13,787 nt of DNA, from positions 1 to 13,787 of the forward strand of contig CALBTC010000167.1 of the NCBI GenBank assembly GCA_937967805.1, given 5' to 3'. Source of the stretch: an uncultured Anaerolineaceae bacterium (GTDB lineage: Bacteria > Chloroflexota > Anaerolineae > Promineifilales > Promineifilaceae). The notes beneath the pieces are model-generated. The model searched no databases and was not told the DNA's origin. It saw only the letters and a program-made list of their open reading frames with translations. A program made the position numbers and the translations under genes. Positions 6,419-12,468 of this stretch are shown here, one piece after another (the first letter of the stretch is position 1; each line of letters opens with the position of its first letter).

Positions 6419-7891
6419 ATGGTTGGTAGTTGGGGTAAAGAAGATCGGCGTCTCTGGCGGACTGTTTTGCAAACGTTACGGCCGTTTCCCCTCCCATCTC
6501 CCCAAACCAAACTTCTCATCGGCGTCTCTGGCGGCGCAGATTCCCTGGCATTGCTTCACTTGCTGTGGCAGCGGTTAGGTGCAGCCCAACTGGTAGCAGC
6601 CCATCTCAATCACGGTTTACGGCCAGAAGCGGACAAAGACGCAAGGTTTGTTGAACAAACGGCCGCTTCCTGGCAAATTCCCTTCGTGGGTGAAAAAATA
6701 AATGTGGCTGACGTGGCCGAGGCGTATCAGCTTTCACTGGAAGCAGCGGGACGGCTGGTGCGCTACGAATTTTTTGCCCGGCAGGCAGCGAAGGTTGGCG
6801 CAACGGCCGTTGCCGTCGCCCACCATGCCGATGATCAGGCAGAAACAATCTTGCTGCACCTGCTGCGGGGCAGCGGCAGCGCCGGACTGCGCGGGATGCT
6901 GCCGATAAGCCAAATGCCGGAGAGTGAAGTGCCCCAAACTGGGGGGGGGACTTTGTTACGGCCGTTTCTCCACCTCACCCGCGCCGACATTGAAGCATAC
7001 TGCTCCCGGCACGGTCTGCAACCCCGGCACGACCACAGCAACGAAGACATACAGTTTACCCGCAACCGCATCCGGCATGAGCTGCTGCCGCTGCTGCAAA
7101 CATACAATCCGCAAATTGTGGCGCGCTTGCAGCAGCTGGCCACCATCACCGCCGATGAGTATGATGCCCAAATGGCCCAGTTCGGCCAGGTCTGGCCGGA
7201 GATTGTGACTGGTAAAGGTAAGGATTGGCTGGTATTGGACAGGCGCATGGTAACAGCGCTGCCGGTGGCCTGGCAGCGTTTGGCGCTGCGGCGGGTGGTG
7301 GAGCAGTTACGGTCCTTGCACAGCGAAATGAGCTTCCAAACCATTGAGCAGGCGCGCAGGCTCATTGTAGACAATCAATCCGGCACCGAAGCGACGCTGC
7401 CTGGCGGCCTCATTATGCAGGTTGAGGCGCAGGAAATTGTTTTTGGCAGTGCCTGGAGGCGTCCGGCCCCGTTGCCTCAGCTTGATAGTGAACAACCTGT
7501 AAAACTGTCAGTTCCAGGCAAATTGGATTTAGTAAACGGCTGGTCCATCATCGCTGAGCTTCGTTCAGACCTTTCGTTAGAAACTGTTCGTCAAAACGCC
7601 AATCCCTGGCAGGCGTTTGTGGCTGTGGGGGAAGCGGATTTGTTGTGGATACGGCCGTCACATCCCGGTGAGCGTTTTCAGCCGTTGGGGATGGGCGGGC
7701 ACAGCCAGGCGATTCAGGATTTGTTGAGCAATCGCAAGGTGGCGCGGGGGAAACGGCCGTTGTGGCCAATTGTGGCTGCAAGTGAGCATCCGGTCTGGAT
7801 TGTGGGGCAGCATTTGGATGAGCGAGCGCGGGTGACAGAAAAGACCCGCCGCGTGGTGCAGCTCATTTGCCGGCCAAAAGCGGAAGGTTGA
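6419..7891 (+). CDS. tilS: tRNA(Ile)-lysidine synthase
   Basis: This 490-residue enzyme converts the wobble cytidine of the AUA-reading tRNA-Ile to lysidine using ATP, which changes both its codon reading and its charging. The PP-loop ATP-binding motif SGGADS is at 37-42. Family motifs follow: HLNHGLR (62-68), HHADDQAET (135-143), LLRGSG, and NRIRHELLP (216-224). The C-terminal TilS domain lies at about 410-486 (IRPSHPGERFQPLGMGGHSQAIQDLL). Length is somewhat above the E. coli enzyme. The start is the first ATG after an in-frame TAA at 6413. Its ribosome site is weak, and a slightly later non-ATG start cannot be excluded. Oddities are a 17-bp direct repeat with the PP-loop DNA in the first codons and a run of nine G inside codons 175-177. 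It is convergent with the stress protein gene, with 11 bp between stops. Confidence 0.95.
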   Translation: MVGSWGKEDRRLWRTVLQTLRPFPLPSPQTKLLIGVSGGADSLALLHLLWQRLGAAQLVAAHLNHGLRPEADKDARFVEQTAASWQIPFVGEKINVADVAEAYQLSLEAAGRLVRYEFFARQAAKVGATAVAVAHHADDQAETILLHLLRGSGSAGLRGMLPISQMPESEVPQTGGGTLLRPFLHLTRADIEAYCSRHGLQPRHDHSNEDIQFTRNRIRHELLPLLQTYNPQIVARLQQLATITADEYDAQMAQFGQVWPEIVTGKGKDWLVLDRRMVTALPVAWQRLALRRVVEQLRSLHSEMSFQTIEQARRLIVDNQSGTEATLPGGLIMQVEAQEIVFGSAWRRPAPLPQLDSEQPVKLSVPGKLDLVNGWSIIAELRSDLSLETVRQNANPWQAFVAVGEADLLWIRPSHPGERFQPLGMGGHSQAIQDLLSNRKVARGKRPLWPIVAASEHPVWIVGQHLDERARVTEKTRRVVQLICRPKAEG

Positions 7892-7902
7892 GTCGGCGTC
7901 GT

Positions 7903-8397
7903 TTACACGGAAAGGTTTTGCTCTATGTTTGCTTGCCCGGGTGTTTCTTCCCTGGCACGGATAAGTAACACGGGTACATCGGCGTAGCGCAGCACCTTAT
8001 CAGCCACGCTGCCAAAGACCCAGCGGCTTAGGCCGCCGCGACCGTGGGTACTCATCACAATAGCGTCTACCTTCAAGTTTTTAGCCACCTGAAGCAGCGC
8101 ATCGGCAATATTTTCTCCTTCTGTCACCTGCGTGTCTACCTCGAATCCTTGCTGACGCAATGAAACTTGATGCCCTTTTAGATACGCGTGGGCATCTTGC
8201 TCAGATTGTTGGCGCATTTCTGTGAGCAGTTGTGCATAAACGCTGCCGTTGGCCGCTGTCATAATGAGATGTGGCGGTTGGACGACCCAAACCAGGCTAA
8301 TTTTGCTGTTGAATTTGCTGGCCAATTCCATGGCGTAGGGGAGCGCGGCTTCGGCCAGATGTGAACCGTCTAAAGGAACTAATAAATGACTGAACAT
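7903..8397 (-). CDS. Universal stress protein, UspA family
   Basis: This 164-residue, single-domain cytosolic protein opens with MFSHLLVPLDGSHLAEAALP, the usual first strand and nucleotide-pocket aspartate (D10). The C-terminal half has STHGRGGLSRWVFGSVADKVL (about 116-136), which fits the ATP-binding pattern GxxG-(9x)-G(S/T), except that the first glycine is serine. VPVLLIR closes the fold, followed by a polar tail. I chose ATG at 8397 because GGAGG stands 5 nt upstream; a TTG four codons earlier would overlap that site. Such proteins bind ATP or other nucleotides and help cells survive stress, with no fixed reaction. Its gene is divergent from the first peptidase-like gene. Confidence 0.9.
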   Translation of the reverse strand: MFSHLLVPLDGSHLAEAALPYAMELASKFNSKISLVWVVQPPHLIMTAANGSVYAQLLTEMRQQSEQDAHAYLKGHQVSLRQQGFEVDTQVTEGENIADALLQVAKNLKVDAIVMSTHGRGGLSRWVFGSVADKVLRYADVPVLLIRAREETPGQANIEQNLSV

Positions 8398-8402
8398 ATT
8401 GG

Positions 8403-8407
8403 CCTCC
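8403..8407 (-). promoter_or_regulatory. Ribosome-binding site fixing the UspA-like start
   Basis: GGAGG on the minus strand lies 5 nt before ATG 8397. It rules out the upstream TTG, which would place the site inside the coding region. Confidence 0.75.
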
Positions 8408-8466
8408 AACTTTTGTTTGCCTGCTGTTATCTTGGCAAGCTGCCAGTTTTTTCTTCCTTATCCTAC

Positions 8467-8472
8467 ATTATA
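8467..8472 (-). promoter_or_regulatory. Candidate -10 box for the universal stress gene
   Basis: TATAAT on the minus strand lies 70 nt before the start codon. No -35 match exists at 16-18 bp; that stretch is occupied by an ACGGCCGT palindrome (8490-8497). The promoter call is tentative. Confidence 0.4.
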
Positions 8473-8601
8473 GATTATGCCGGAGAGGGACGGCCGTTTG
8501 CCAGTGACAAACCCACAAAGTTGCGCTGATGAACATCACTTAAATGGTATTCAGGTCCTGTTCCATTACCTAAGAGTTGGGTAAACGGAGGGTGGGGATG
8601 C

Positions 8602-8629
8602 TTGGCTGAGTGTTCTCCTTCGCTATACT
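8602..8629 (+). promoter_or_regulatory. Promoter of the first C39-like/TPR gene
   Basis: TTGGCT (8602-8607) and TATACT (8624-8629) are spaced 16 bp apart. Transcription would start near 8636, downstream of an in-frame GTG at 8610. This favours the ATG at 8667 as translation start. Confidence 0.6.
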
Positions 8630-8666
8630 ATGCGCCGCTGTAGGAGAAAAAGAGTCTAATTTGATC

Positions 8667-9989
8667 ATGGGCAAGTACACCAAATATTTAATTGGCATCG
8701 CTGTTTTGCTGGGATTGGCATTTATTGTTTTTCCGGCGCTGCTGCGTGCCATTCCGCCCCGCTATGCGGCGCGCTGGCTGCCGGAGCCGCTGTTGACGAT
8801 TGCCTCGCCACAGCAGGAGGTAGCCATCTTGCCCACGATTGCCCAGCCGTTAGATATTGATAGCCTGTTGGCGGAGCCAACGGCACTGAGCGCGCCCGAG
8901 GTTGAGGTGGTTCAGCCAACGGCGACACCGGTCGTAGCCGAAACCACGGCGACGCCAGGGCCAACGGCAAGCGCAACCGCGCAGCCTACCGCCACGGCCG
9001 TTCCCATTCCCGCCGAAGCCCGCCTGGAAGGGATTCAGCACCAGTTTCAGGAATGGAACAACTGTGGTCCGGCCACCCTGGCGATGACGCTGAGCTACTT
9101 TGACCTGTTCCTCAGCCAAAGCGATACGGCCGCTGTGCTCAAACCCAATCCCGAAGACCGCAACGTGAGCCCGCATGAGATGGCGGCGTTTGTCAATGAA
9201 GAAACGCCATACCGGGCAATCAGCCGGGTGAACGGCCGTCTCGACACGCTCAAACAATTTGTGGCCAACGGCATCCCTGCCATTGTAGAAATTGGCATCG
9301 ATCCGCCGGGCGAGTTTCGCTGGCTGGGCTGGTATGGTCATTATTTGCTGGTGGTGGCCTATGACGATGTTAATGAGCAATTTTTTGTTTATGATTCCTG
9401 GTTTGGCACCAGCGACGTGCCGCTGCAGAATGCCGATAGAAACGGCCGTAACCTGAGCTATACCGAAGTCGAACAATATTGGTCGCAGTTTAACCGCAAT
9501 TATGTGGCCGTTTACCGGTCGGAGCAGGCCGAAACGGTGGCCCGCATCATTGGTGAAGATATGGATGACGCCACCATGTGGCAAAATTCTCTGGTGCAGG
9601 CCCAGGCAGACGCTGCCGCCGATCCGGAAAATGCCTTTTTTTGGTTTAACCTGGGCACCAGCTACAATGCCAATGGCGAATACGAGCGGGCCAGCGCTGC
9701 CTTTGACCAGGCCCGCGCCATTGGCCTGCCCTGGCGCATGTTGTGGTATCAATTTGGTCCCTACGAAGCATATTACCAAGTAGGACGGTATGAAGATGTG
9801 ATTTTGCTGGCCGACGTGACTTTGAAAGATCGGCCGTATTTTGAAGAATCGTTTTATTACAAAGGATTGGCTTTGGCGGCGACGGGTGAAACGGCCGCTG
9901 CCGAGGAAAATATAGAAAAGGCCGCCACGTTGAATCCCAATTTCGACCCTGCCGTTGTGGCCCTGGCCGAATTGAACGGTGATCAGTGA
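8667..9989 (+). CDS. Membrane-anchored C39-like cysteine peptidase with TPR repeats (copy 1)
   Basis: This protein of 440 residues has an N-terminal membrane segment (about 8-26: LIGIAVLLGLAFIVFPALL), which makes it an exported, anchored protein. An Ala/Thr/Pro-rich linker (about 85-117) follows. Next is a C39-like peptidase domain with NNCGPATLAM (Cys133), WYGHYLLVVAYDD (His225) and VYDSWFG (Asp243), the expected catalytic order. From about 320 on, helical repeats with TPR signatures appear (FFWFNLGTSYNANGEYERASAAFDQA, SFYYKGLALAATGETAAAEENIEKA). The substrate is unknown. No ABC transporter or bacteriocin-like peptide is next to it, so a C39 leader-peptidase role is not supported. The start was chosen from the promoter position and the fit of the membrane segment; the nearest AGGAG is rather far (20 nt). 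A paralogue follows 93 bp downstream. Confidence 0.82.
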   Translation: MGKYTKYLIGIAVLLGLAFIVFPALLRAIPPRYAARWLPEPLLTIASPQQEVAILPTIAQPLDIDSLLAEPTALSAPEVEVVQPTATPVVAETTATPGPTASATAQPTATAVPIPAEARLEGIQHQFQEWNNCGPATLAMTLSYFDLFLSQSDTAAVLKPNPEDRNVSPHEMAAFVNEETPYRAISRVNGRLDTLKQFVANGIPAIVEIGIDPPGEFRWLGWYGHYLLVVAYDDVNEQFFVYDSWFGTSDVPLQNADRNGRNLSYTEVEQYWSQFNRNYVAVYRSEQAETVARIIGEDMDDATMWQNSLVQAQADAAADPENAFFWFNLGTSYNANGEYERASAAFDQARAIGLPWRMLWYQFGPYEAYYQVGRYEDVILLADVTLKDRPYFEESFYYKGLALAATGETAAAEENIEKAATLNPNFDPAVVALAELNGDQ

Positions 9990-9990
9990 T

Positions 9991-10069
9991 CGGTAATCAG
10001 TATTCGGTTGTTTTACTGATTACCGTACGCGGAGCGGTCGCGCAGCGACATTACCGATTACGGATCAAG
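9991..10069. repeat. Intergenic inverted repeats with GATTACCG motif
   Basis: The gap between the two peptidase paralogues holds an 11-bp perfect inverted repeat, CGGTAATCAGT (9991-10001) and ACTGATTACCG (10015-10025) with a 13-nt loop. A second small hairpin, GTCGC-GCA-GCGAC (10037-10049), follows. ATTACCG and ATTACGG occur again at 10051-10063. The pattern looks like a dispersed intergenic repeat rather than a terminator, because no T-run follows. Confidence 0.65.
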
Positions 10070-10082
10070 GGCGGAACTGCTT

Positions 10083-11477
10083 ATGAATAAAAGAACCAAA
10101 AACTTAATTCTAATCGTAGCCGGTGTGCAGGTTTTGCTCATCATTGGGTTGCTGGCTTTGCCCAGCGTGGTGGGCGCAATTCCGGGCCGGTACCGGGTGG
10201 CGCTGCAAGAGCGCAGCCCAATTTTGGGCGACATTGTGGAAGGCGTGATTGATCAGGTGGCGCCGGTGGCCACGGCGCTGCCGGCTGCGGCCGTTTCCGC
10301 CAATGAAACCAGAGTAGACATTAATTCTTTAATTGCGGATAGGGGAACGGCCGTGCCTGAACCCACTGCCACCATCAAACCAACGGAAACACCCAACACG
10401 GCCCCTGCCGCCGGTGAGGTAGAAGCCACGCCGCTGCCTACCAATACACCACCGCCCACACCAACAAACACGCCTACGCCGGAACCGCTGCCCGCCTCCC
10501 ACATGTTGGAAGGCATGGGTTCTATTAAGCAGACGTTTAACAACTGCGGCCCGGCCAACCTGACCATGGTGTTGAACTATCTGGGTTACGGCATCACCCA
10601 GGAAGAAGTGGCTGACTACCTCAAGCCCAACAGCGAAGATCGCAACGTGAGCCCCTGGCAAATTGCTGACTACGTCAACGAGCGCACCGGCGGCAGCTTC
10701 AAAGCCAGCGCCCACAGTGGCGGCACGCTGGAATTGATCAAAGAGCTTGTGGCGGCCGGTTATCCGGTGGTCATTGAAAAAGGGTATGAGCTGCCCGATT
10801 CAGGCTGGTGGGGCCATTATTTGACCGTTTTTGGCTATGATGATGATGAGCAAAATTTTTACAGCCAGGACAGCTTCTTAGGGCCGTTTGATGGCAGCGG
10901 CCGTATCGATAATTACGAGGAATTCGAGTTCTACTGGCAGCAGTTTAACTACACGTTTTACGTCGTTTACTACCCGTCTCAGGAAGCCGAAGTGCAGGCG
11001 ATTTTAGGGCCGGAATTGACAGAACCGATGGATATGTGGCGCATGGTGGCCGCCCGGGCCCAGGCAGAGGTTGATGCCGACCCGGAAAATGTGTTTGCCT
11101 GGTTTAACCTGGGCACGGCGCTAACCGAGATGGGCGCGCGCACGGGTGAAAGCCAATATTATCAAGGGGCGGTTCAAGCGTATGACGAGGCACGGGCCAT
11201 CGGCTTGCCGCCGCGCATGTTGTGGTATCAGTTCCGGCCTTACCTTGCCTACCTGCGAGTTGATCGGCATGACGATGTGATTGCTCTAGCTGACGCCACG
11301 CTGGCAACGCAAGGTGGCCGCAATGTAGAAGAAACGTATTGGTACAAAGGCGTCGCCCTGGAAGAACAGGGCTTTATCAGCGATGCAATCACCAATTATC
11401 AAGCCGCGCTGGAAGTGAACCACAATGCGTATTATGCGCAGATTTCGCTGGATGCGTTGACCGGCGGCGGTGGCTAA
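10083..11477 (+). CDS. Membrane-anchored C39-like cysteine peptidase with TPR repeats (copy 2)
   Basis: This 464-residue paralogue of the preceding gene has the same plan. A membrane anchor lies at about 8-31. A long Thr/Pro-rich linker runs from about 88 to 137 (ending NTPPPTPTNTPTPEP). The C39-like domain has FNNCGPANLTM (Cys155), WWGHYLTVFGYDD (His245) and SQDSFLG (Asp263). TPR-like repeats follow from about 330. Both copies keep the block LKPN-x-EDRNVSP after the catalytic cysteine, and the His-to-Asp distance is 18 residues in each. Differences are spread along the whole length, so the duplication is old. The start ATG has only a weak GGCGGAA-like ribosome site. It is probably co-transcribed with copy 1 through the repeat-filled gap. 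The function is unknown beyond likely cysteine peptidase or amidase activity outside the membrane. Confidence 0.83.
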   Translation: MNKRTKNLILIVAGVQVLLIIGLLALPSVVGAIPGRYRVALQERSPILGDIVEGVIDQVAPVATALPAAAVSANETRVDINSLIADRGTAVPEPTATIKPTETPNTAPAAGEVEATPLPTNTPPPTPTNTPTPEPLPASHMLEGMGSIKQTFNNCGPANLTMVLNYLGYGITQEEVADYLKPNSEDRNVSPWQIADYVNERTGGSFKASAHSGGTLELIKELVAAGYPVVIEKGYELPDSGWWGHYLTVFGYDDDEQNFYSQDSFLGPFDGSGRIDNYEEFEFYWQQFNYTFYVVYYPSQEAEVQAILGPELTEPMDMWRMVAARAQAEVDADPENVFAWFNLGTALTEMGARTGESQYYQGAVQAYDEARAIGLPPRMLWYQFRPYLAYLRVDRHDDVIALADATLATQGGRNVEETYWYKGVALEEQGFISDAITNYQAALEVNHNAYYAQISLDALTGGGG

Positions 11478-11487
11478 AAATATTTCA

Positions 11488-11546
11488 ACGCAAAGAACGC
11501 AAAGGAATAGAAGGCGCAAAGAACAAAGTCCTTTGCGCCTTTGCGT
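11488..11546. repeat. GCAAAG-type inverted repeat, copy 1 (before phosphatase gene)
   Basis: Between the second peptidase gene and the phosphatase gene, GGCGCAAAG (11513-11521) pairs perfectly with CTTTGCGCC (11531-11539) around a 9-nt loop. ACGCAAA (11497-11503) then continues the stem with TTTGCGT (11540-11546) across a 9-nt bulge. ACGCAAAG is also repeated directly at 11488 and 11497. T and A runs follow at about 11550-11570, so it may also end transcription. Confidence 0.8.
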
Positions 11547-11573
11547 GAAATTTTTTAACAAAAAAGTTTTGGC

Positions 11574-12161
11574 ATGTCATCTTCCCTGATTCTCGTGCGC
11601 CATGCGGCCGTTCACGTTGATCCTACCATTCCCAGCCACCAATGGCCGCTGACGGCCGGCGGCCGTTCCGCCACCCACCAACTGGCCCATAAGCTAAAAC
11701 CGTACCAGCCCGGCCGCATCATCACCAGTGAGGAGGCCAAAGCCCAGGCCACCGGCGCCGCCCTGGCCGAGGTTCTGCAACTGCCCACAAAAACCGCCCC
11801 CGGCCTGCAAGAGCACGACCGGCGCGGTATGCCATTTTTTGAGAACAAAGCTGATTTTGAAACGGCCGTCGCCAACTTTTTTACACATCCTGATGAACTA
11901 CTGTTTGGTGGGGAAACGGCCGTTCAAGCCACCACCCGCATTACCCAGGCCATCAACCACCAGCTCCAAACTAACCCGGATTCCAAACTTGCCATCGTCT
12001 CCCACGGGACCGTACTCACCCTTTTCATCTGCCAACACAATCCCGAGCTGTCCCCCATACAATTTTGGCAAGCACTGACGCTGCCCTGCGCCTTTATCCT
12101 CACGCTGCCTGAGATGAAGCTCACGAAAACTTTTTTGATGCACGATCCAAAAATTGACTGA
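11574..12161 (+). CDS. Histidine phosphatase superfamily protein
   Basis: This 195-residue cytosolic protein of the phosphoglycerate-mutase-like branch has the phosphohistidine motif VRHAAV (Arg9, His10), an acid residue in GLQEHDR (Glu80) and the second histidine in IVSHGTV (His144). In the usual SSxxRAxxTA stretch the sequence is TSEEAKAQATG, with Lys56 in place of the phosphate-binding arginine. The region around 81-115 forms the usual helical insertion. The substrate (sugar phosphate, nucleotide or phosphoprotein) cannot be told. The ATG lies 13 nt after an A-rich run without a clear Shine-Dalgarno. The gene is bracketed by two related inverted repeats, one ending 27 bp before it and one starting at its stop codon. 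Confidence 0.85.
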   Translation: MSSSLILVRHAAVHVDPTIPSHQWPLTAGGRSATHQLAHKLKPYQPGRIITSEEAKAQATGAALAEVLQLPTKTAPGLQEHDRRGMPFFENKADFETAVANFFTHPDELLFGGETAVQATTRITQAINHQLQTNPDSKLAIVSHGTVLTLFICQHNPELSPIQFWQALTLPCAFILTLPEMKLTKTFLMHDPKID

Positions 12162-12225
12162 ACCGCAAAGAACGCCAAGAACGCAAAGAAACAAAAAGCT
12201 TTGCGCACTTGGCGTTCTTTGCGGT
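12162..12225. repeat. Long inverted repeat of the GCAAAG family, copy 2 (after phosphatase gene)
   Basis: The 27-bp arms at 12162-12188 and 12199-12225 are complementary at 25 of 27 positions around a 10-nt A-rich loop. The left arm is built of ACCGCAAAG, AACGCCAAG and AACGCAAAG, so each arm is itself a degenerate 9-bp tandem repeat. It begins directly after the phosphatase stop codon, and a run of A follows (12226-12230). It could act as a bidirectional terminator, a REP/MITE-like element, or both. Confidence 0.85.
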
Positions 12226-12322
12226 AAAAATTCTCCACGTAACGTTTGATGACTACGAAATACGCGGGAAGTCATGCCAAAGCGATGATGAAAATCTAAC
12301 TGCCCCGATGGGCAAACGCAGG

Positions 12323-12328
12323 TATAAT
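12323..12328 (+). promoter_or_regulatory. Probable -10 box for the aldehyde dehydrogenase gene
   Basis: A perfect TATAAT lies 140 nt before the start codon. The stretch 16-18 bp upstream (around CTGCCC) does not match TTGACA, so the promoter may need an activator. The resulting leader would be about 135 nt. Confidence 0.5.
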
Positions 12329-12456
12329 ACCCAAAACCTCATTTGTGATTCCAAAATCAAGGAATCCGTGAATCCCACAGGAACTTTTAAATATCCAGGC
12401 ATTGTTGCAAATACCGAACCAGGCCGGATAAATAAAAGTCCTTACTTACATTTCCC

Positions 12457-12463
12457 AAGGAGG
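12457..12463 (+). promoter_or_regulatory. Strong ribosome-binding site
   Basis: AAGGAGG lies 5 nt before ATG 12469. It is the best Shine-Dalgarno match in the window and fixes the dehydrogenase start. Confidence 0.9.
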
Positions 12464-12468
12464 CATTT

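Larger units (their letters stand above)
12226..12468. other. Leader region of the aldehyde dehydrogenase gene
   Basis: Together with the inverted repeat before it, this is a gene-free stretch of about 300 bases. It holds a TATAAT box (12323-12328) without a good -35 partner and a strong ribosome site at its end. A small plus-strand ORF of 95 codons overlaps it and runs into the dehydrogenase gene in another frame; I see no reason to believe it is a gene. Confidence 0.5.

Noticed and set aside
6835..7374. Minus-strand open frame of 179 codons within tilS
   Set aside because: It is antisense to well-conserved TilS motifs, and its Ser/Arg/Cys-rich content is typical of a shadow frame.
8850..9779. 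Minus-strand open frame of 309 codons
   Set aside because: It is antisense to the first C39-like/TPR gene. Its translation is low in recognisable motifs and mirrors the Ala/Gly/Thr-rich coding strand.
9991..10069. Possible CRISPR-like repeats
   Set aside because: The GATTACCG words are short, alternate in direction and have no regular spacer length. No cas genes are present.
8667..11477. C39-like proteins as bacteriocin leader peptidases
   Set aside because: No ABC transporter domain, double-glycine leader peptide or immunity gene is nearby, and both proteins carry a single anchor and TPR repeats instead.
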